A DNA stretch of 64,000 nt, taken from Heterotrichella gracilis (lineage: Eukaryota; Sar; Xanthophyceae; Tribonematales; Xanthonemataceae). The DNA is taken from the NCBI GenBank assembly GCA_032358255.1, contig JAULBX010006664.1:186001-250000 (forward strand), given 5' to 3'. Below, piece after piece: positions 1 to 7,939 of the stretch. The notes beneath the pieces were generated by a model that was given only the letters and a program-made list of their open reading frames with translations, had not been told where the DNA came from and made no database searches. Every line of letters begins with the position of its first letter. The stretch's first letter is position 1. A program made the position numbers and the translations under genes.

Positions 1-93
1 AATACAACTCCAAAAAAATTCTTCTGGAATTAGTTCAATTGCTTTTTGATGTGCGTTGTCAATGTCTATACCGTATTTTTCCTCTTCTTCCAT
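1..93 (-). CDS. Partial cassette-type hypothetical protein (N-terminus only)
   Basis: An open frame starts with ATG at 93 and runs off the left edge of the window, giving 31 residues that begin MEEEEKYGIDIDNAHQKA and include PEEFFWSC. There is no signal peptide, so the protein is probably cytoplasmic. It lies directly downstream (minus strand) of an attC-like inverted repeat at 114-208, in the same orientation as the next three genes, so it would be the fourth cassette of the array. I do not recognise the family. Confidence is limited by the truncation. Confidence 0.5.
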   Translation of the reverse strand, partial: MEEEEKYGIDIDNAHQKAIELIPEEFFWSCI

Positions 94-113
94 AAAGTCA
101 AATTTTATTTTAC

Positions 114-208
114 CTATAACGTTTTGCGGCTACTTGCAGTTTTTTGCTTTGTCAAGTTAAGCATTTGAGCGTTAACACGCAAGAACGGCGTGTATTTGCT
201 GTTAGTTC
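114..208 (-). repeat. attC-like inverted repeat A
   Basis: Read on the minus strand, the element opens with a CTAACAGC-type box just after the stop of the upstream gene and closes with an ACGTTATAGG-type box. Between them are imperfect arms (GCAAATACACGCCG against GCAAGTAGCCGC). The total is about 95 bp, within the usual attC size range. The outer TAAC...GTTA boxes match the general attC layout, but the outer bases deviate from the RYYYAAC/GTTRRRY consensus, so this is attC-like rather than proven. Confidence 0.5.
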
Positions 209-214
209 CAGTAC

Positions 215-916
215 TTACCGTCTAAAGTATTTAAGCCACAAAATCAAATTAAGTCCAACTCGGAAATCATAAGTTTTAAAAGTGTTGTAGTGCGTAAATG
301 AATTAGATCCTTCCATCGTAGTTGTCTTGACATTTGCAATGTTGTAAAAAGGCGTAATATTTAAATTTAGAGTAAACACCCTACTTCGGCCAAGATTACA
401 TAAAAAACCAACCTGTGGTCCAAAAGAATAATACTGACGGTTAGAGCTTATGGTATTGTCACCAATATACATTGCTGTGTCCGACACGAGTTGTCGATTG
501 CCAATTCTATAATTTATACCAGCGTAAAAGCTTAAACCTGAGTTTTTCCTTAATGATTCAAAATTAAAATGATAGTTATATGCAAAATGAAATTCAAGGG
601 TTGATTCATTTCTGTTTCGGGTGGGTCTAATAAGGGAGTCATTTCTGTAATGCGCATCTATATTGTTATTTTTATGGCTCGTCATTACGTCTGCTGATAA
701 TGAATGATTTTTTAAAAAACTGAATTGAAGTCCGCCCAAAGCGTTAAAGCCATTGTCGTCTCCGAGAAACCAAGGCAATAACCTTAGTCGAATAGCAAAT
801 GTTTGATAATTCCCTTTTGGGTCAAATGGAGTTGTTCTGTCTGTTATTTTGGAGCTGTCTGACTGAGCGAAAGAACCGCAATAAAGAAGGATAAAATAAA
901 AAGTCAGATTCTTCAT
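215..916 (-). CDS. Secreted/outer-membrane beta-rich protein, cassette gene
   Basis: The reading frame extends to 985, but the convincing start is ATG at 916. It gives MKNLTFYFILLYCGSFAQ, a signal peptide with a cleavage site after residue 18, whereas the upstream residues lie in the flanking repeat. The mature part (about 215 residues) has alternating aromatic strands typical of a small outer-membrane beta-barrel (for example FSFLKNHSLSADVMTSHK, YSFGPQVGFLCNLG) and ends in a C-terminal LGLNLILWLKYFRR-like strand. No named family is recognised. It is a single-gene unit bounded by attC-like repeats at 114-208 and 924-1114, which suggests it arrived as a mobile cassette. Confidence 0.7.
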   Translation of the reverse strand: MKNLTFYFILLYCGSFAQSDSSKITDRTTPFDPKGNYQTFAIRLRLLPWFLGDDNGFNALGGLQFSFLKNHSLSADVMTSHKNNNIDAHYRNDSLIRPTRNRNESTLEFHFAYNYHFNFESLRKNSGLSFYAGINYRIGNRQLVSDTAMYIGDNTISSNRQYYSFGPQVGFLCNLGRSRVFTLNLNITPFYNIANVKTTTMEGSNSFTHYNTFKTYDFRVGLNLILWLKYFRR

Positions 917-923
917 AAATACT

Positions 924-1114
924 GTAACAAACCTATTGCGGTAACCGTTAGTTGGCATTTTCGAAAACCCACTGCCTATACTCACAAACGTTTATTAAAT
1001 GTACAAATGTTTATTACTAAAGCAAAATGAAAAAAAAGTTCCCGCGTCGCCGGGACAAAATATTGCTTTGCAACCACCCGTCAACCCGCATTGGGCAAGA
1101 CCGCTGTTATGTGC
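924..1114 (-). repeat. attC-like inverted repeat B
   Basis: On the minus strand a GCACATAACAGCGG box (complement of 1101-1114) follows the gene at 1133-1639. An inner arm CCCAATGCGGGTTGACG can pair with CGGTTACCGCAATAGG near 931-946, and a GTTAC box closes the element at 924-928. At 191 bp it is longer than typical attC sites and the arms are imperfect. The closing end sits only 8 bp before the start of the next gene. Confidence 0.45.
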
Positions 1115-1132
1115 TTTAAGCGCCTCACAGTT

Positions 1133-1639
1133 TTATTTTTGTTGATTGTCAGCAAGTCCTAATTTGTATTTAATGTCAAGAATAATATTGTTTGAATCTT
1201 TGGGTTCAAAAATATCTGCGATTATACCACTAAAATGTCCAGTGCAACCTTGACAAACTGAACAAGTCTTTTTAGAAGTTTTTATTTGTTTAATTTGCTC
1301 TTTTTCGTCAATGGAGAGGTTGATTAAATTTTTGTTGTCGAGAGTCTCCAAAGCAACAACGCTTGATATTTTCGTCAACAAGTCTGGCGATTTCAGATTA
1401 TTAAGAAGTGCTTGATAATTTTTATGAAATACGAGTGTTTTTGTCGAGTCAAGTTGCTTTGAAATTATCCCTGCGTTACCACAGCCTAACAAAATTGAAA
1501 CATCAAATTTATTGGTAAGGTCTGTTGTGTTAACGCGGAGATTTTCAATAATTGTCGTATTGGATTTTTTCTCTGAATTGTCGGTCTGATCACAACCTGT
1601 CTGAATAAATAGAAGTAGAATGACAAATGTTTTTTTCAT
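1133..1639 (-). CDS. Hypothetical lipoprotein, cassette gene
   Basis: A 168-residue protein starting MKKTFVILLLFIQTGC. This is a type II signal peptide with a lipobox-like IQTGC, so it should be lipidated at Cys16 and anchored to a membrane. The C-terminal half carries a CSVCQGC cluster (CxxCxxC) near residues 126-132, which could bind metal or form disulfides. No family is recognised. It is isolated from neighbours by attC-like repeats at 924-1114 and 1660-1844 and shares their orientation, as expected for a gene cassette. Confidence 0.65.
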   Translation of the reverse strand: MKKTFVILLLFIQTGCDQTDNSEKKSNTTIIENLRVNTTDLTNKFDVSILLGCGNAGIISKQLDSTKTLVFHKNYQALLNNLKSPDLLTKISSVVALETLDNKNLINLSIDEKEQIKQIKTSKKTCSVCQGCTGHFSGIIADIFEPKDSNNIILDIKYKLGLADNQQK

Positions 1640-1659
1640 GATGTCTGTCCGCGCTTATT

Positions 1660-1844
1660 GCACATAACGTTCTGCAAATAGACCTAGGCGGGCTTTCGAA
1701 GCTTCCTGTGTCAATACCCACAAAAGGTTATATCGAAGATAAATGTTTATTAGCGAGGTGCAAAATAAAAACGCGTTAGCGACCACTTTTCCGCACCGAG
1801 CGATGACCGAGTCCGCCCGCTTACGTTTATTTGCTGTTATATGC
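1660..1844 (-). repeat. attC-like inverted repeat C (best preserved)
   Basis: The outer boxes GCATATAACAG and GTTATGTGC (minus strand) are complementary apart from a G-T type mismatch. The adjoining arms also match: CAAATAAACGTAAGCGGGC at one end against GCCCGCCTAGGTCTATTTG at the other, with small bulges. This two-box, bulged-arm layout is what folded attC sites show. The total is 185 bp. A 67-codon open frame across it (1655-1858) is a by-product of the repeat and is not called. Confidence 0.6.
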
Positions 1845-1854
1845 CGCTTTTTTG

Positions 1855-2574
1855 TCACCTTGCATTTAGCATTTTGTCAGCGATTGTCAAGCAGTTTTCA
1901 ATTGTACCATCCATTCCCATAATATCAGTCTCAAGTTTATGAAGTCTATTTGCAATTTCTTGTCTGCCGGCTTTTGCTTTTACAAGTCCAAAAATTTCAG
2001 GGACGTAGCTTTGATATTCGTCTCTTGGTGCAATCTCATTAATTCCAATTGGATCCCAGTCGAACCAAAGTATATCATCAATTTTTTTATAAAGCAAAAA
2101 ATCTTTCGCTGCTGTTAAGCTATCTTTGAATTTTTTGTTGCGACTAAATAATAGAATAGCGGATTTTACCTCTTCTTCAAGCCTATTGTCATCAAAATTT
2201 TCTGCCGTTTTAAGAGCAAAGCTTGCAATGTAATGTCCGCTGTCACTATCAAACGGTCCTGGTTCGCCTGATGAGTTATAAGTTACTTTGGCAACAAGCT
2301 CTGCAAGCGCCAAATAATATTCTGGTTGATACTTCTTGTTTTCAAGTCCGAAAACTCTGATTTTGGTAAATTGTGAGTGAGCTTCTTTCCATTTTTCTTT
2401 GTTGTCAATTATTGGAAATAATTCCTGTACCGGTGACGGAATGTCTTTTACATAATGGTCAAAACGAGACAAAATCAAACCAGCCCAACCGGGTTTGATA
2501 TCGTTTAGCAAGTTCTCAAAAATCTGTTGCCCAATTTTAACGTTGGTTTTTATGTCGTATTCCTCTGATTTCAT
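1855..2574 (-). CDS. Hypothetical protein with C-terminal WDPIG...PRDEY motif, cassette gene
   Basis: 239 residues, no signal peptide or membrane segment, so probably cytoplasmic. Near residues 170-195 it has the run WFDWDPIGIN followed by APRDEYQSYVPEIFGL. I have seen this motif in small stand-alone or C-terminal modules of unknown function, often in mobile or cassette contexts. The N-terminal half is helical and unrecognised. It is the first unit of the cassette array, only 46 bp from thiL, with its own attC-like repeat just after the stop codon. Confidence 0.7.
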   Translation of the reverse strand: MKSEEYDIKTNVKIGQQIFENLLNDIKPGWAGLILSRFDHYVKDIPSPVQELFPIIDNKEKWKEAHSQFTKIRVFGLENKKYQPEYYLALAELVAKVTYNSSGEPGPFDSDSGHYIASFALKTAENFDDNRLEEEVKSAILLFSRNKKFKDSLTAAKDFLLYKKIDDILWFDWDPIGINEIAPRDEYQSYVPEIFGLVKAKAGRQEIANRLHKLETDIMGMDGTIENCLTIADKMLNAR

Positions 2575-2620
2575 AAAGGACAGATAGACTCGGTATTAAT
2601 ATTTCTTTACGCTACTTGTT

Positions 2621-3667
2621 TTACTTTTTCAACAAAGCATTCCAGCCCTGTGCTTTTAGGTCATGCACAGATCCTGCCCTGGCAACCATTAAGCGGCCTT
2701 TGGCTTCGTTGGTTATATGGCCAATGATTGTAAAGTCGGGTAAATTTTTTACTTTATCGTAATCGCCAATATCTATGGTAAATAATAATTCGTAATCTTC
2801 GCCGCCACTTAAAACACAAAGTGTTGGATCCAGGTTAAATTCCATGGCCGTGTCATTTGTTAACGGATCTATCGGAATTTTTTCTTCGTATAGTTCAACA
2901 CCTACATTAGATTGGGTACAAAGATGTAAGATCTCAGAAGACAAACCATCGCTCACATCTATCATAGAGGTGGGCTTTAATTCTAATTTTTTAAATAATT
3001 CAAAAATATCTTTGCGCGCTTCGGGTTTTAACTGGCGCTCTAAAATATAATCTTTGCCTTCAAGGTCGGGTTGTAATTTTGGATTTTCAACATAAACAGC
3101 TTTTTCTCTTTCTAAAATTTGTAAACCCATGTAAGCACCACCAAGGTCGCCCGTTACACAAAGCAAATTACTTTCTTTAGCACCGCTGCGGTAAACAATG
3201 TCTTCTTTTTTTGCTGCACCAATGGCAGTAATGCTAATAACCAAACCCGTTAAGCTGGAGGTGGTATCGCCACCAACAAGATCAACATTGTATTTTTTGC
3301 AGGCCAGTAACATGCCGGCATATAATTCTTCTAAAGCACCTAATTTAAAACGGTTTGAGATAGCAATGGAAACTACGATCTGACGCGGCTCTGCGTTCAT
3401 AGCGTAAATATCGCTTAAATTAACTACCACACTTTTGTAACCCAAATGTTTTAAGGGAACATAGGTAAGATCAAAATGCACACCTTCTACCAGCATGTCG
3501 GTAGAGATAACGGTTTCCATTTTGCCGTTATCAATTACAGCGGCATCATCGCCAACTCCTTTAATGGTGGAGTCGTGATATAGTTCGATGTGTTGTGTTA
3601 AATGTTTAATTAAACCAAATTCTCCTAATTCAGAAAGTTCGGTGTCTCCTGTGTTGTCAAAATCCAT
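2621..3667 (-). CDS. thiL: Thiamine-monophosphate kinase
   Basis: ThiL phosphorylates thiamine monophosphate to thiamine diphosphate with ATP, the last step of cofactor synthesis. The 348-residue length fits the family. Visible signatures are GVGDDAAVI at 37-45, [12 protein letters not shown] at 56-67, LVGGDTTSS at 130-138 and [11 protein letters not shown] around 235-246, all ATP/Mg or substrate elements of the PurM/ThiL fold. The start ATG lies inside the 3' end of the upstream carbinolamine dehydratase gene (11-bp overlap), so the two are probably translated from one mRNA. No TPP riboswitch is visible ahead of it. Confidence 0.96.
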   Translation of the reverse strand: MDFDNTGDTELSELGEFGLIKHLTQHIELYHDSTIKGVGDDAAVIDNGKMETVISTDMLVEGVHFDLTYVPLKHLGYKSVVVNLSDIYAMNAEPRQIVVSIAISNRFKLGALEELYAGMLLACKKYNVDLVGGDTTSSLTGLVISITAIGAAKKEDIVYRSGAKESNLLCVTGDLGGAYMGLQILEREKAVYVENPKLQPDLEGKDYILERQLKPEARKDIFELFKKLELKPTSMIDVSDGLSSEILHLCTQSNVGVELYEEKIPIDPLTNDTAMEFNLDPTLCVLSGGEDYELLFTIDIGDYDKVKNLPDFTIIGHITNEAKGRLMVARAGSVHDLKAQGWNALLKK

Positions 3668-3953
3668 TCGCTAAAATTTTATCTATTTTTTTTGCCAGTT
3701 TAAAATCCAGTTCTGTTAAGCCACCGGCATCGTGTGTGCTCAAAGTTATAGAAACTTTATTGTAACCGTTCTTCCAATCAGGATGATGATCCAGCTTTTC
3801 GGCTTCCAAAGCAACCTGTGTAATAAAACCAAAAGCCTGTACAAAATTTTTAAATGTAATTTCTTTAGAGATGGATCTATCGTTTAAAGTCCAATCTTTT
3901 AAATTTAAGAATTCAGTTTTAATTTCTTCTGGTGTATATGCCTTAGGTCTCAC
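3657..3953 (-). CDS. 4a-hydroxytetrahydrobiopterin (pterin-4a-carbinolamine) dehydratase
   Basis: 98 residues, the usual length for this family, which dehydrates 4a-hydroxytetrahydropterins. The diagnostic EKLDHHPDW (residues 52-60) contains the conserved His-His-Pro and is followed by a THDAGGLT segment (73-80). The start is GTG at 3953; a TATCTTTA element lies 6 nt upstream, so the leader is very short. It overlaps thiL by 11 bp. With folB just upstream this gives a small pterin/thiamine neighbourhood, though no phenylalanine hydroxylase is present. Confidence 0.93.
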   Translation of the reverse strand: MRPKAYTPEEIKTEFLNLKDWTLNDRSISKEITFKNFVQAFGFITQVALEAEKLDHHPDWKNGYNKVSITLSTHDAGGLTELDFKLAKKIDKILANGF

Positions 3954-3975
3954 AGTTTAAAGATACGATTTATAT

Positions 3976-4099
3976 TAAAGTTAAAAAGTTGGAAAGTTTA
4001 GAAGGTTTTGGAAGTTGAAAAGCCTTAATACGATACATTTTTTCTAGCCTACGTGACTTTATTTTTAGTGTTTCTTAGTGCTCTTGGTGTCTTAGTGGC
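3976..4099. repeat. Two degenerate short tandem repeats
   Basis: The spacer between folB and the dehydratase gene holds two low-order repeats. At 3977-4022 there are five or six AAAGTT(n)-type units (AAAGTTGG, AAAGTTTAG, AAGTTG). At 4062-4099 there are four units of about 9-10 bp (TTTTTAGTG, TTTCTTAGTG, CTCTTGGTG, TCTTAGTG). They are non-coding and of unknown role. Confidence 0.6.
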
Positions 4100-4104
4100 A
4101 AATA

Positions 4105-4458
4105 TTAGTCTTTAATAACAACAGATACCTTCTCAACATCACCATTCATAGGGGGTAGCAGCTTGGTGACCTTCACCTCAAGGGTTTTTAATGTCTTAAA
4201 TTCTGCTTTTATTTTTGTATAAATGCGCTCGCAAACCTGTTCAATTAATTTGCTGCGGATGGCCATTTCGGCTTTGCTTATGTCGTAAACTGTACAATAA
4301 TCAAGCGTTTTTGTAAGATCATCTGTTTTTGCGGCTTCGCTAAAATCGGTGGTCATGTACACATCTACAATATAGTTTGCACCAATTCTTGCTTCTTCTT
4401 CCAAACAACCGTGGTAGGCGTACAATTTTATTCCTTCAATATTTATTTGATGTGTCAT
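4105..4458 (-). CDS. folB: Dihydroneopterin aldolase
   Basis: FolB cleaves 7,8-dihydroneopterin to 6-hydroxymethyl-dihydropterin and glycolaldehyde in folate synthesis. The 117-residue length is typical. The signature KLYAYHGCLEEE (11-22) carries the conserved Tyr, His and Glu, and the C-terminal KLLPPM replaces the more common KPxA-type element with the catalytic Lys retained. It starts 2 bp after the stop of the upstream receptor gene, implying co-transcription with it. Confidence 0.93.
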   Translation of the reverse strand: MTHQINIEGIKLYAYHGCLEEEARIGANYIVDVYMTTDFSEAAKTDDLTKTLDYCTVYDISKAEMAIRSKLIEQVCERIYTKIKAEFKTLKTLEVKVTKLLPPMNGDVEKVSVVIKD

Positions 4459-4460
4459 AA

Positions 4461-6986
4461 TTATTTTCCAAAATCTAAGCCATCGCTGTTGCCCTGGTTT
4501 TGATCGCCAAGACCTTTCATTTGTTTACCGCGTTTAAAGATAGAGGCGTCCATTTTTCCGAATAAATGCGTGATGGTGAATTTCAAAAAGCGGGCCTCTC
4601 TTCTTCTTGAAAGATCCTGTGTGTAATAAGGCGTTTCGTAATGCGCGCCCATGCGGCGTGTATTAAAGGCATCGCTCAGTTGCAGGTTAAAGATCCATTT
4701 TGTGCCTATCATTTTATTTAACGATACATCCATTGAGTAAACTTCGTTACTGGCACCTAATAATAAAATACGCGGCGACTCATAATTTCCATTTACCTGC
4801 AAGGTTAATTGTTTTGGAAAACGATACGATAAAGTGGCTTTTGTATTATAAGCATAACCTTCTGCTTTTACATCCGGTTCGGTTGGCACAACTTGTCCAT
4901 ATAGATAAATGTAAAAGATGTTGGCATTTAAGGTAGCATCTAAATTTTTAAAGAAGGTATATTTTACGGTGTGCTCCATACCATAACGCACAGAGTTTTT
5001 TCCATTAACCGTAGTGTTAACTAAAACCGTTGGATCAAATTGTGAAGGATAAGCGACATCAGTGATAGGTTGCTCCTCGTAACGGAAATAGCCTGAACCT
5101 AAGTAACTACCTTTGCTGTAAGTTTTGTTGTAATTAAGCTCCGCAATATTTTTAAACTCAGGTTTTAATTGTGGGTTACCAATACGGTAATTTTGTTTAT
5201 CGGCAAACATTACAAATGGCATTAACTGGAAAAAATTAGGGCGGTTGATCTTCCTGCTAAAATTCACTTGTACTTCCTGGCTCTTTTTTAATTTCTTCGA
5301 AAAATAAATTCCGGGGAATAACGATTTTAAAATATCATCCGGTGATGAAGGATAATTGTAAGAGAAACTTTGTTTTTTATCAGTGATATTTCCTTTGTAA
5401 TACGATTGCTCAAAGCGCAAACCGGCCTGGTAAGAAATATCCCAAAAGATCTTGTCGTTATAATTTACATAGGCCGCGTTGATCATATCATCAATAACAT
5501 AACGGTTACTCATAATGCTATCGCGTGTATAATTATCCTGGTTAGAAACGGCGTTAGAAGTATTGTTCTCGCTTAACGAATTTTTATAAAAGGATTTTAT
5601 ACCGGCTTCAAATTTTCTGGTTTCGCTTATCGGATTTACATAATCTAATTGAAAGGTGTATTGATGTGCGTTACTTGTACCAACATTTTTTTGATAATCG
5701 TTTGGAATGCTGATCGTATCTGGATTTAAATGTGTATCGGTAGTAAATAAATAACCGTTATGCGAATCGGTATAATTAAAACTTCCATCTGCAGTTAATT
5801 CTTTTCCTGCTTTTGGATAGGTTTTTTTATACACCATTTGTGCGTTATAATTTTGGAAAGCGGCGTTTTGTAAATTCACACGTCCGCCATTTAATACCTG
5901 TTTAGAATTTTTATCCAATACTTCATAAGCCTGGTAATCTTTGGTATCAAAGGCGCCGGCCACGATCATGCCGTTCAACGAAATGGTGTTACGATTATTG
6001 ATGCCGTAATCAATTCCCAATCTTCCAAAATGAAATTGATTTTTAAAATTAGTATTGTTGTTTTGGTTAAAATAACCTGAAGGATTTCCTGTGCTATCTA
6101 ACTGAGTTCTTTTTGTATAACCTAGTGTTTTATTGATGGCCTGGTTAAACGAATACATAGATGAAAAATTCCAGCGTCCGTCTTTTACATTCAGCATCAA
6201 CATACCGCCGTACCGGTCACCAGTACCGGCGTTAGCCATTATCATGCCATTGTAACCCGGCTTTAAGTTCTTTTTCATGATAATGTTTAAGATACCGCCC
6301 GTTGTGTTGGCATCGTATTTAACCGAAGGGTTGGTAATAATTTCAACACGGTCTATTTGATCTGCAGGAATTTGAACTAAGGTTAGGTTGGTTGGTCTGC
6401 CATCCACAAAAATGGTTGGACTTTGATTTCTTAATTGCGCGTTACCATCAGCATCCATAGTCACACCGGGAACATTTTTCATAACGTCTGCCGCCGTGCC
6501 GCCTCTTACCGAAATATCTTTATCTACATTATAAGTACGTTTATCAATTGACATAACAACGTTGCTTTTTTCTGTTACTACTTCAACTTCGTTCAGTAAT
6601 TTTTGATCGATCTCAAATGCAATATCACCAAGGTCTTGCTCCAGTTTATTTGGCATGGAGATATAGATCTTGGTCTCGTAAGGTTTATAACCAATTTGCG
6701 TGGCCCTGAATCTAAAACCGCCCATAGCAGGCAGGTTTTCTATGTTAAATTCGCCATTTTCTTTTGTTAAGGAACCACCCAACAAACTATCCTTATTGTA
6801 CCATAATACAACCACCGAAGCAAACTCTACCGGTTTTTTTGTTTTGGCATCAATAATTTTTCCATAAACACGCCCCTTAATATCTTTAAGTGCTTTCATC
6901 ATATCTTTATTTCCGCCGTTAGGAGGTCCCTGGGCGAAAAAAGAAAAAGAAAGAATAAGGGCTATAAAAAGTAAAAGTTTTTTCAT
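4461..6986 (-). CDS. Outer-membrane beta-barrel receptor (carboxypeptidase-regulatory + TonB plug + barrel)
   Basis: 841 residues. The signal peptide MKKLLLFIALILSFSFFAQ is followed by a carboxypeptidase-regulatory-like beta-sandwich (about 35-125; GRVYGKIIDAKTKKPVEFAS), a plug domain (about 140-240; GGTAADVMKNVPGV, NPSVKYDANTTGGILNI) and a barrel of the OMP_b-brl_3 type ending in FTITHLFG. It resembles TonB-dependent receptors of Bacteroidota, but no substrate can be inferred and no SusD partner is adjacent. It is transcribed ahead of folB, 2 bp apart, from a TAATTTTG box at 7000-7007. Confidence 0.9.
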   Translation of the reverse strand: MKKLLLFIALILSFSFFAQGPPNGGNKDMMKALKDIKGRVYGKIIDAKTKKPVEFASVVVLWYNKDSLLGGSLTKENGEFNIENLPAMGGFRFRATQIGYKPYETKIYISMPNKLEQDLGDIAFEIDQKLLNEVEVVTEKSNVVMSIDKRTYNVDKDISVRGGTAADVMKNVPGVTMDADGNAQLRNQSPTIFVDGRPTNLTLVQIPADQIDRVEIITNPSVKYDANTTGGILNIIMKKNLKPGYNGMIMANAGTGDRYGGMLMLNVKDGRWNFSSMYSFNQAINKTLGYTKRTQLDSTGNPSGYFNQNNNTNFKNQFHFGRLGIDYGINNRNTISLNGMIVAGAFDTKDYQAYEVLDKNSKQVLNGGRVNLQNAAFQNYNAQMVYKKTYPKAGKELTADGSFNYTDSHNGYLFTTDTHLNPDTISIPNDYQKNVGTSNAHQYTFQLDYVNPISETRKFEAGIKSFYKNSLSENNTSNAVSNQDNYTRDSIMSNRYVIDDMINAAYVNYNDKIFWDISYQAGLRFEQSYYKGNITDKKQSFSYNYPSSPDDILKSLFPGIYFSKKLKKSQEVQVNFSRKINRPNFFQLMPFVMFADKQNYRIGNPQLKPEFKNIAELNYNKTYSKGSYLGSGYFRYEEQPITDVAYPSQFDPTVLVNTTVNGKNSVRYGMEHTVKYTFFKNLDATLNANIFYIYLYGQVVPTEPDVKAEGYAYNTKATLSYRFPKQLTLQVNGNYESPRILLLGASNEVYSMDVSLNKMIGTKWIFNLQLSDAFNTRRMGAHYETPYYTQDLSRRREARFLKFTITHLFGKMDASIFKRGKQMKGLGDQNQGNSDGLDFGK

Positions 6987-6999
6987 GGTATTTACAGGG

Positions 7000-7007
7000 C
7001 AAAATTA
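7000..7007 (-). promoter_or_regulatory. -7 promoter box for the receptor-folB unit
   Basis: TAATTTTG on the minus strand fits the Bacteroidota -7 consensus TAnnTTTG and lies 13 nt before the ATG at 6986. No clear -33 TTG is seen. Confidence 0.45.
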
Positions 7008-7095
7008 CGAGATTTTCAGGTTTTATGGCCTTTATTTTATTAATGGTAACAGTTAAGGATGACAGGGGTTTTTATGGTATATTAACTTTAATCAA

Positions 7096-7253
7096 GATTA
7101 TCCATTAGGAATTCTATTCCGTACCAAAAGCCCTGCAAAATATGAGGCTTAGCAACTTTTGCTCATTCACCATAGTACTTACTATGCCTCATTTGCAAAA
7201 GTTCATATTTTATTGGGCTTTTGATACTCATAACAAATTCCCAATGCATAATC
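7096..7253. repeat. 158-bp imperfect palindrome (MITE-like hairpin)
   Basis: This fills most of the 309-bp gap between the receptor gene and gmk. The arms pair almost end to end: GATTATCCATTAGGAATT with the complement of AATTCCCAATGCATAATC, CAAAAGCCC with GGGCTTTTG, AAAATATGA with TCATATTTT, ACTTTTGC with GCAAAAGT. A CATAG-TACTTA-CTATG hairpin forms the tip. The left arm has about 8 extra bases. No open reading frame is present. Size and shape suggest a miniature inverted-repeat element or a structural repeat; no second copy was seen in the window. Confidence 0.75.
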
Positions 7254-7284
7254 CGGGTTTAATATGAAATCGGGCGATTTGTTT

Positions 7285-7292
7285 TATATTTG
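7285..7292 (+). promoter_or_regulatory. -7 promoter box for gmk
   Basis: TATATTTG fits TAnnTTTG exactly and ends 3 nt before the ATG at 7296. The upstream in-frame TTG (7290) is part of this box and so is not a start. The transcript would be leaderless or nearly so. Confidence 0.5.
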
Positions 7293-7295
7293 CGA

Positions 7296-7874
7296 ATGCT
7301 TAAAGGCAAACTCATCATATTTTCAGCCCCTTCGGGTTCGGGTAAAACCACCCTGGTGAGGCATATTTTAAAGACATTTCCCGACTTTATAGAATTCTCT
7401 ATTTCGGCTACAAGCCGCCCAAAACGTGGGGTAGAGGAGAATGGGAAGGATTATCATTACCTGACACAGGAGGAATTTAAACAAAAAGTAAGCAATAACG
7501 AGTTTTTGGAGTGGGAAGAGGTGTATGCGGGAACCCATTATGGCACTTTAAGGTCAGAGGTTGAGCGCATTTGGGCAAAAGGCAAGGCCGTTATCTTTGA
7601 TATTGACGTAGAAGGGGGATTGAACCTTAAAAATCAGTTTAAACAGGATTCTTTGGCCGTTTTTGTGATGCCGCCAAGCATTAAGATCCTGGAAGAACGC
7701 CTACACTCCAGAAGCACCGACAGCAAAGAAAGTATAGCCCGCCGCGTTGAAAAAGCGGAAAAAGAATTAAAGACCGCCGAATTGTTTGATGTTTTTATAT
7801 TGAACGAAAATTTAGCCGAAGCCTGTGCAAAAGCAGAGGAATTGGTAAAAGAATTCTTACAAATAGAAGGCTAA
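7296..7874 (+). CDS. gmk: Guanylate kinase
   Basis: Converts GMP and ATP to GDP and ADP. With the ATG at 7296 the protein is 192 residues and begins MLKGKLIIFSAPSGSGKTTL. The Walker A loop SAPSGSGKT is at 10-18, the GMP-binding SATSRPKRGVEENGKDYHYL region at about 37-56, and the DIDVEGG segment around 98-104. The TTG two codons upstream overlaps the promoter box. The gene is monocistronic and ends at a bidirectional terminator. Confidence 0.96.
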   Translation: MLKGKLIIFSAPSGSGKTTLVRHILKTFPDFIEFSISATSRPKRGVEENGKDYHYLTQEEFKQKVSNNEFLEWEEVYAGTHYGTLRSEVERIWAKGKAVIFDIDVEGGLNLKNQFKQDSLAVFVMPPSIKILEERLHSRSTDSKESIARRVEKAEKELKTAELFDVFILNENLAEACAKAEELVKEFLQIEG

Positions 7875-7886
7875 TTTCTTAAAACA

Positions 7887-7919
7887 AAAAGATCTCCCCG
7901 TTTTGCGAAGAGATCTTTT
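7887..7919. terminator. Bidirectional terminator between gmk and the DUF349 gene
   Basis: Perfect 10-bp stem AAAAGATCTC / GAGATCTTTT around a 13-nt loop. A-rich and T-rich flanks on both sides serve both convergent genes. Confidence 0.75.
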
Positions 7920-7939
7920 AAAGATAATTTAATATTTAA

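Noticed and set aside
1655-1858. 67-codon open frame on the minus strand
   Set aside because: It covers the attC-like repeat at 1660-1844 and its peptide has no homologous features; the repeat explains it.
3953-4104. TPP riboswitch before the thiL unit
   Set aside because: The spacer holds degenerate short repeats and no conserved THI-box core.
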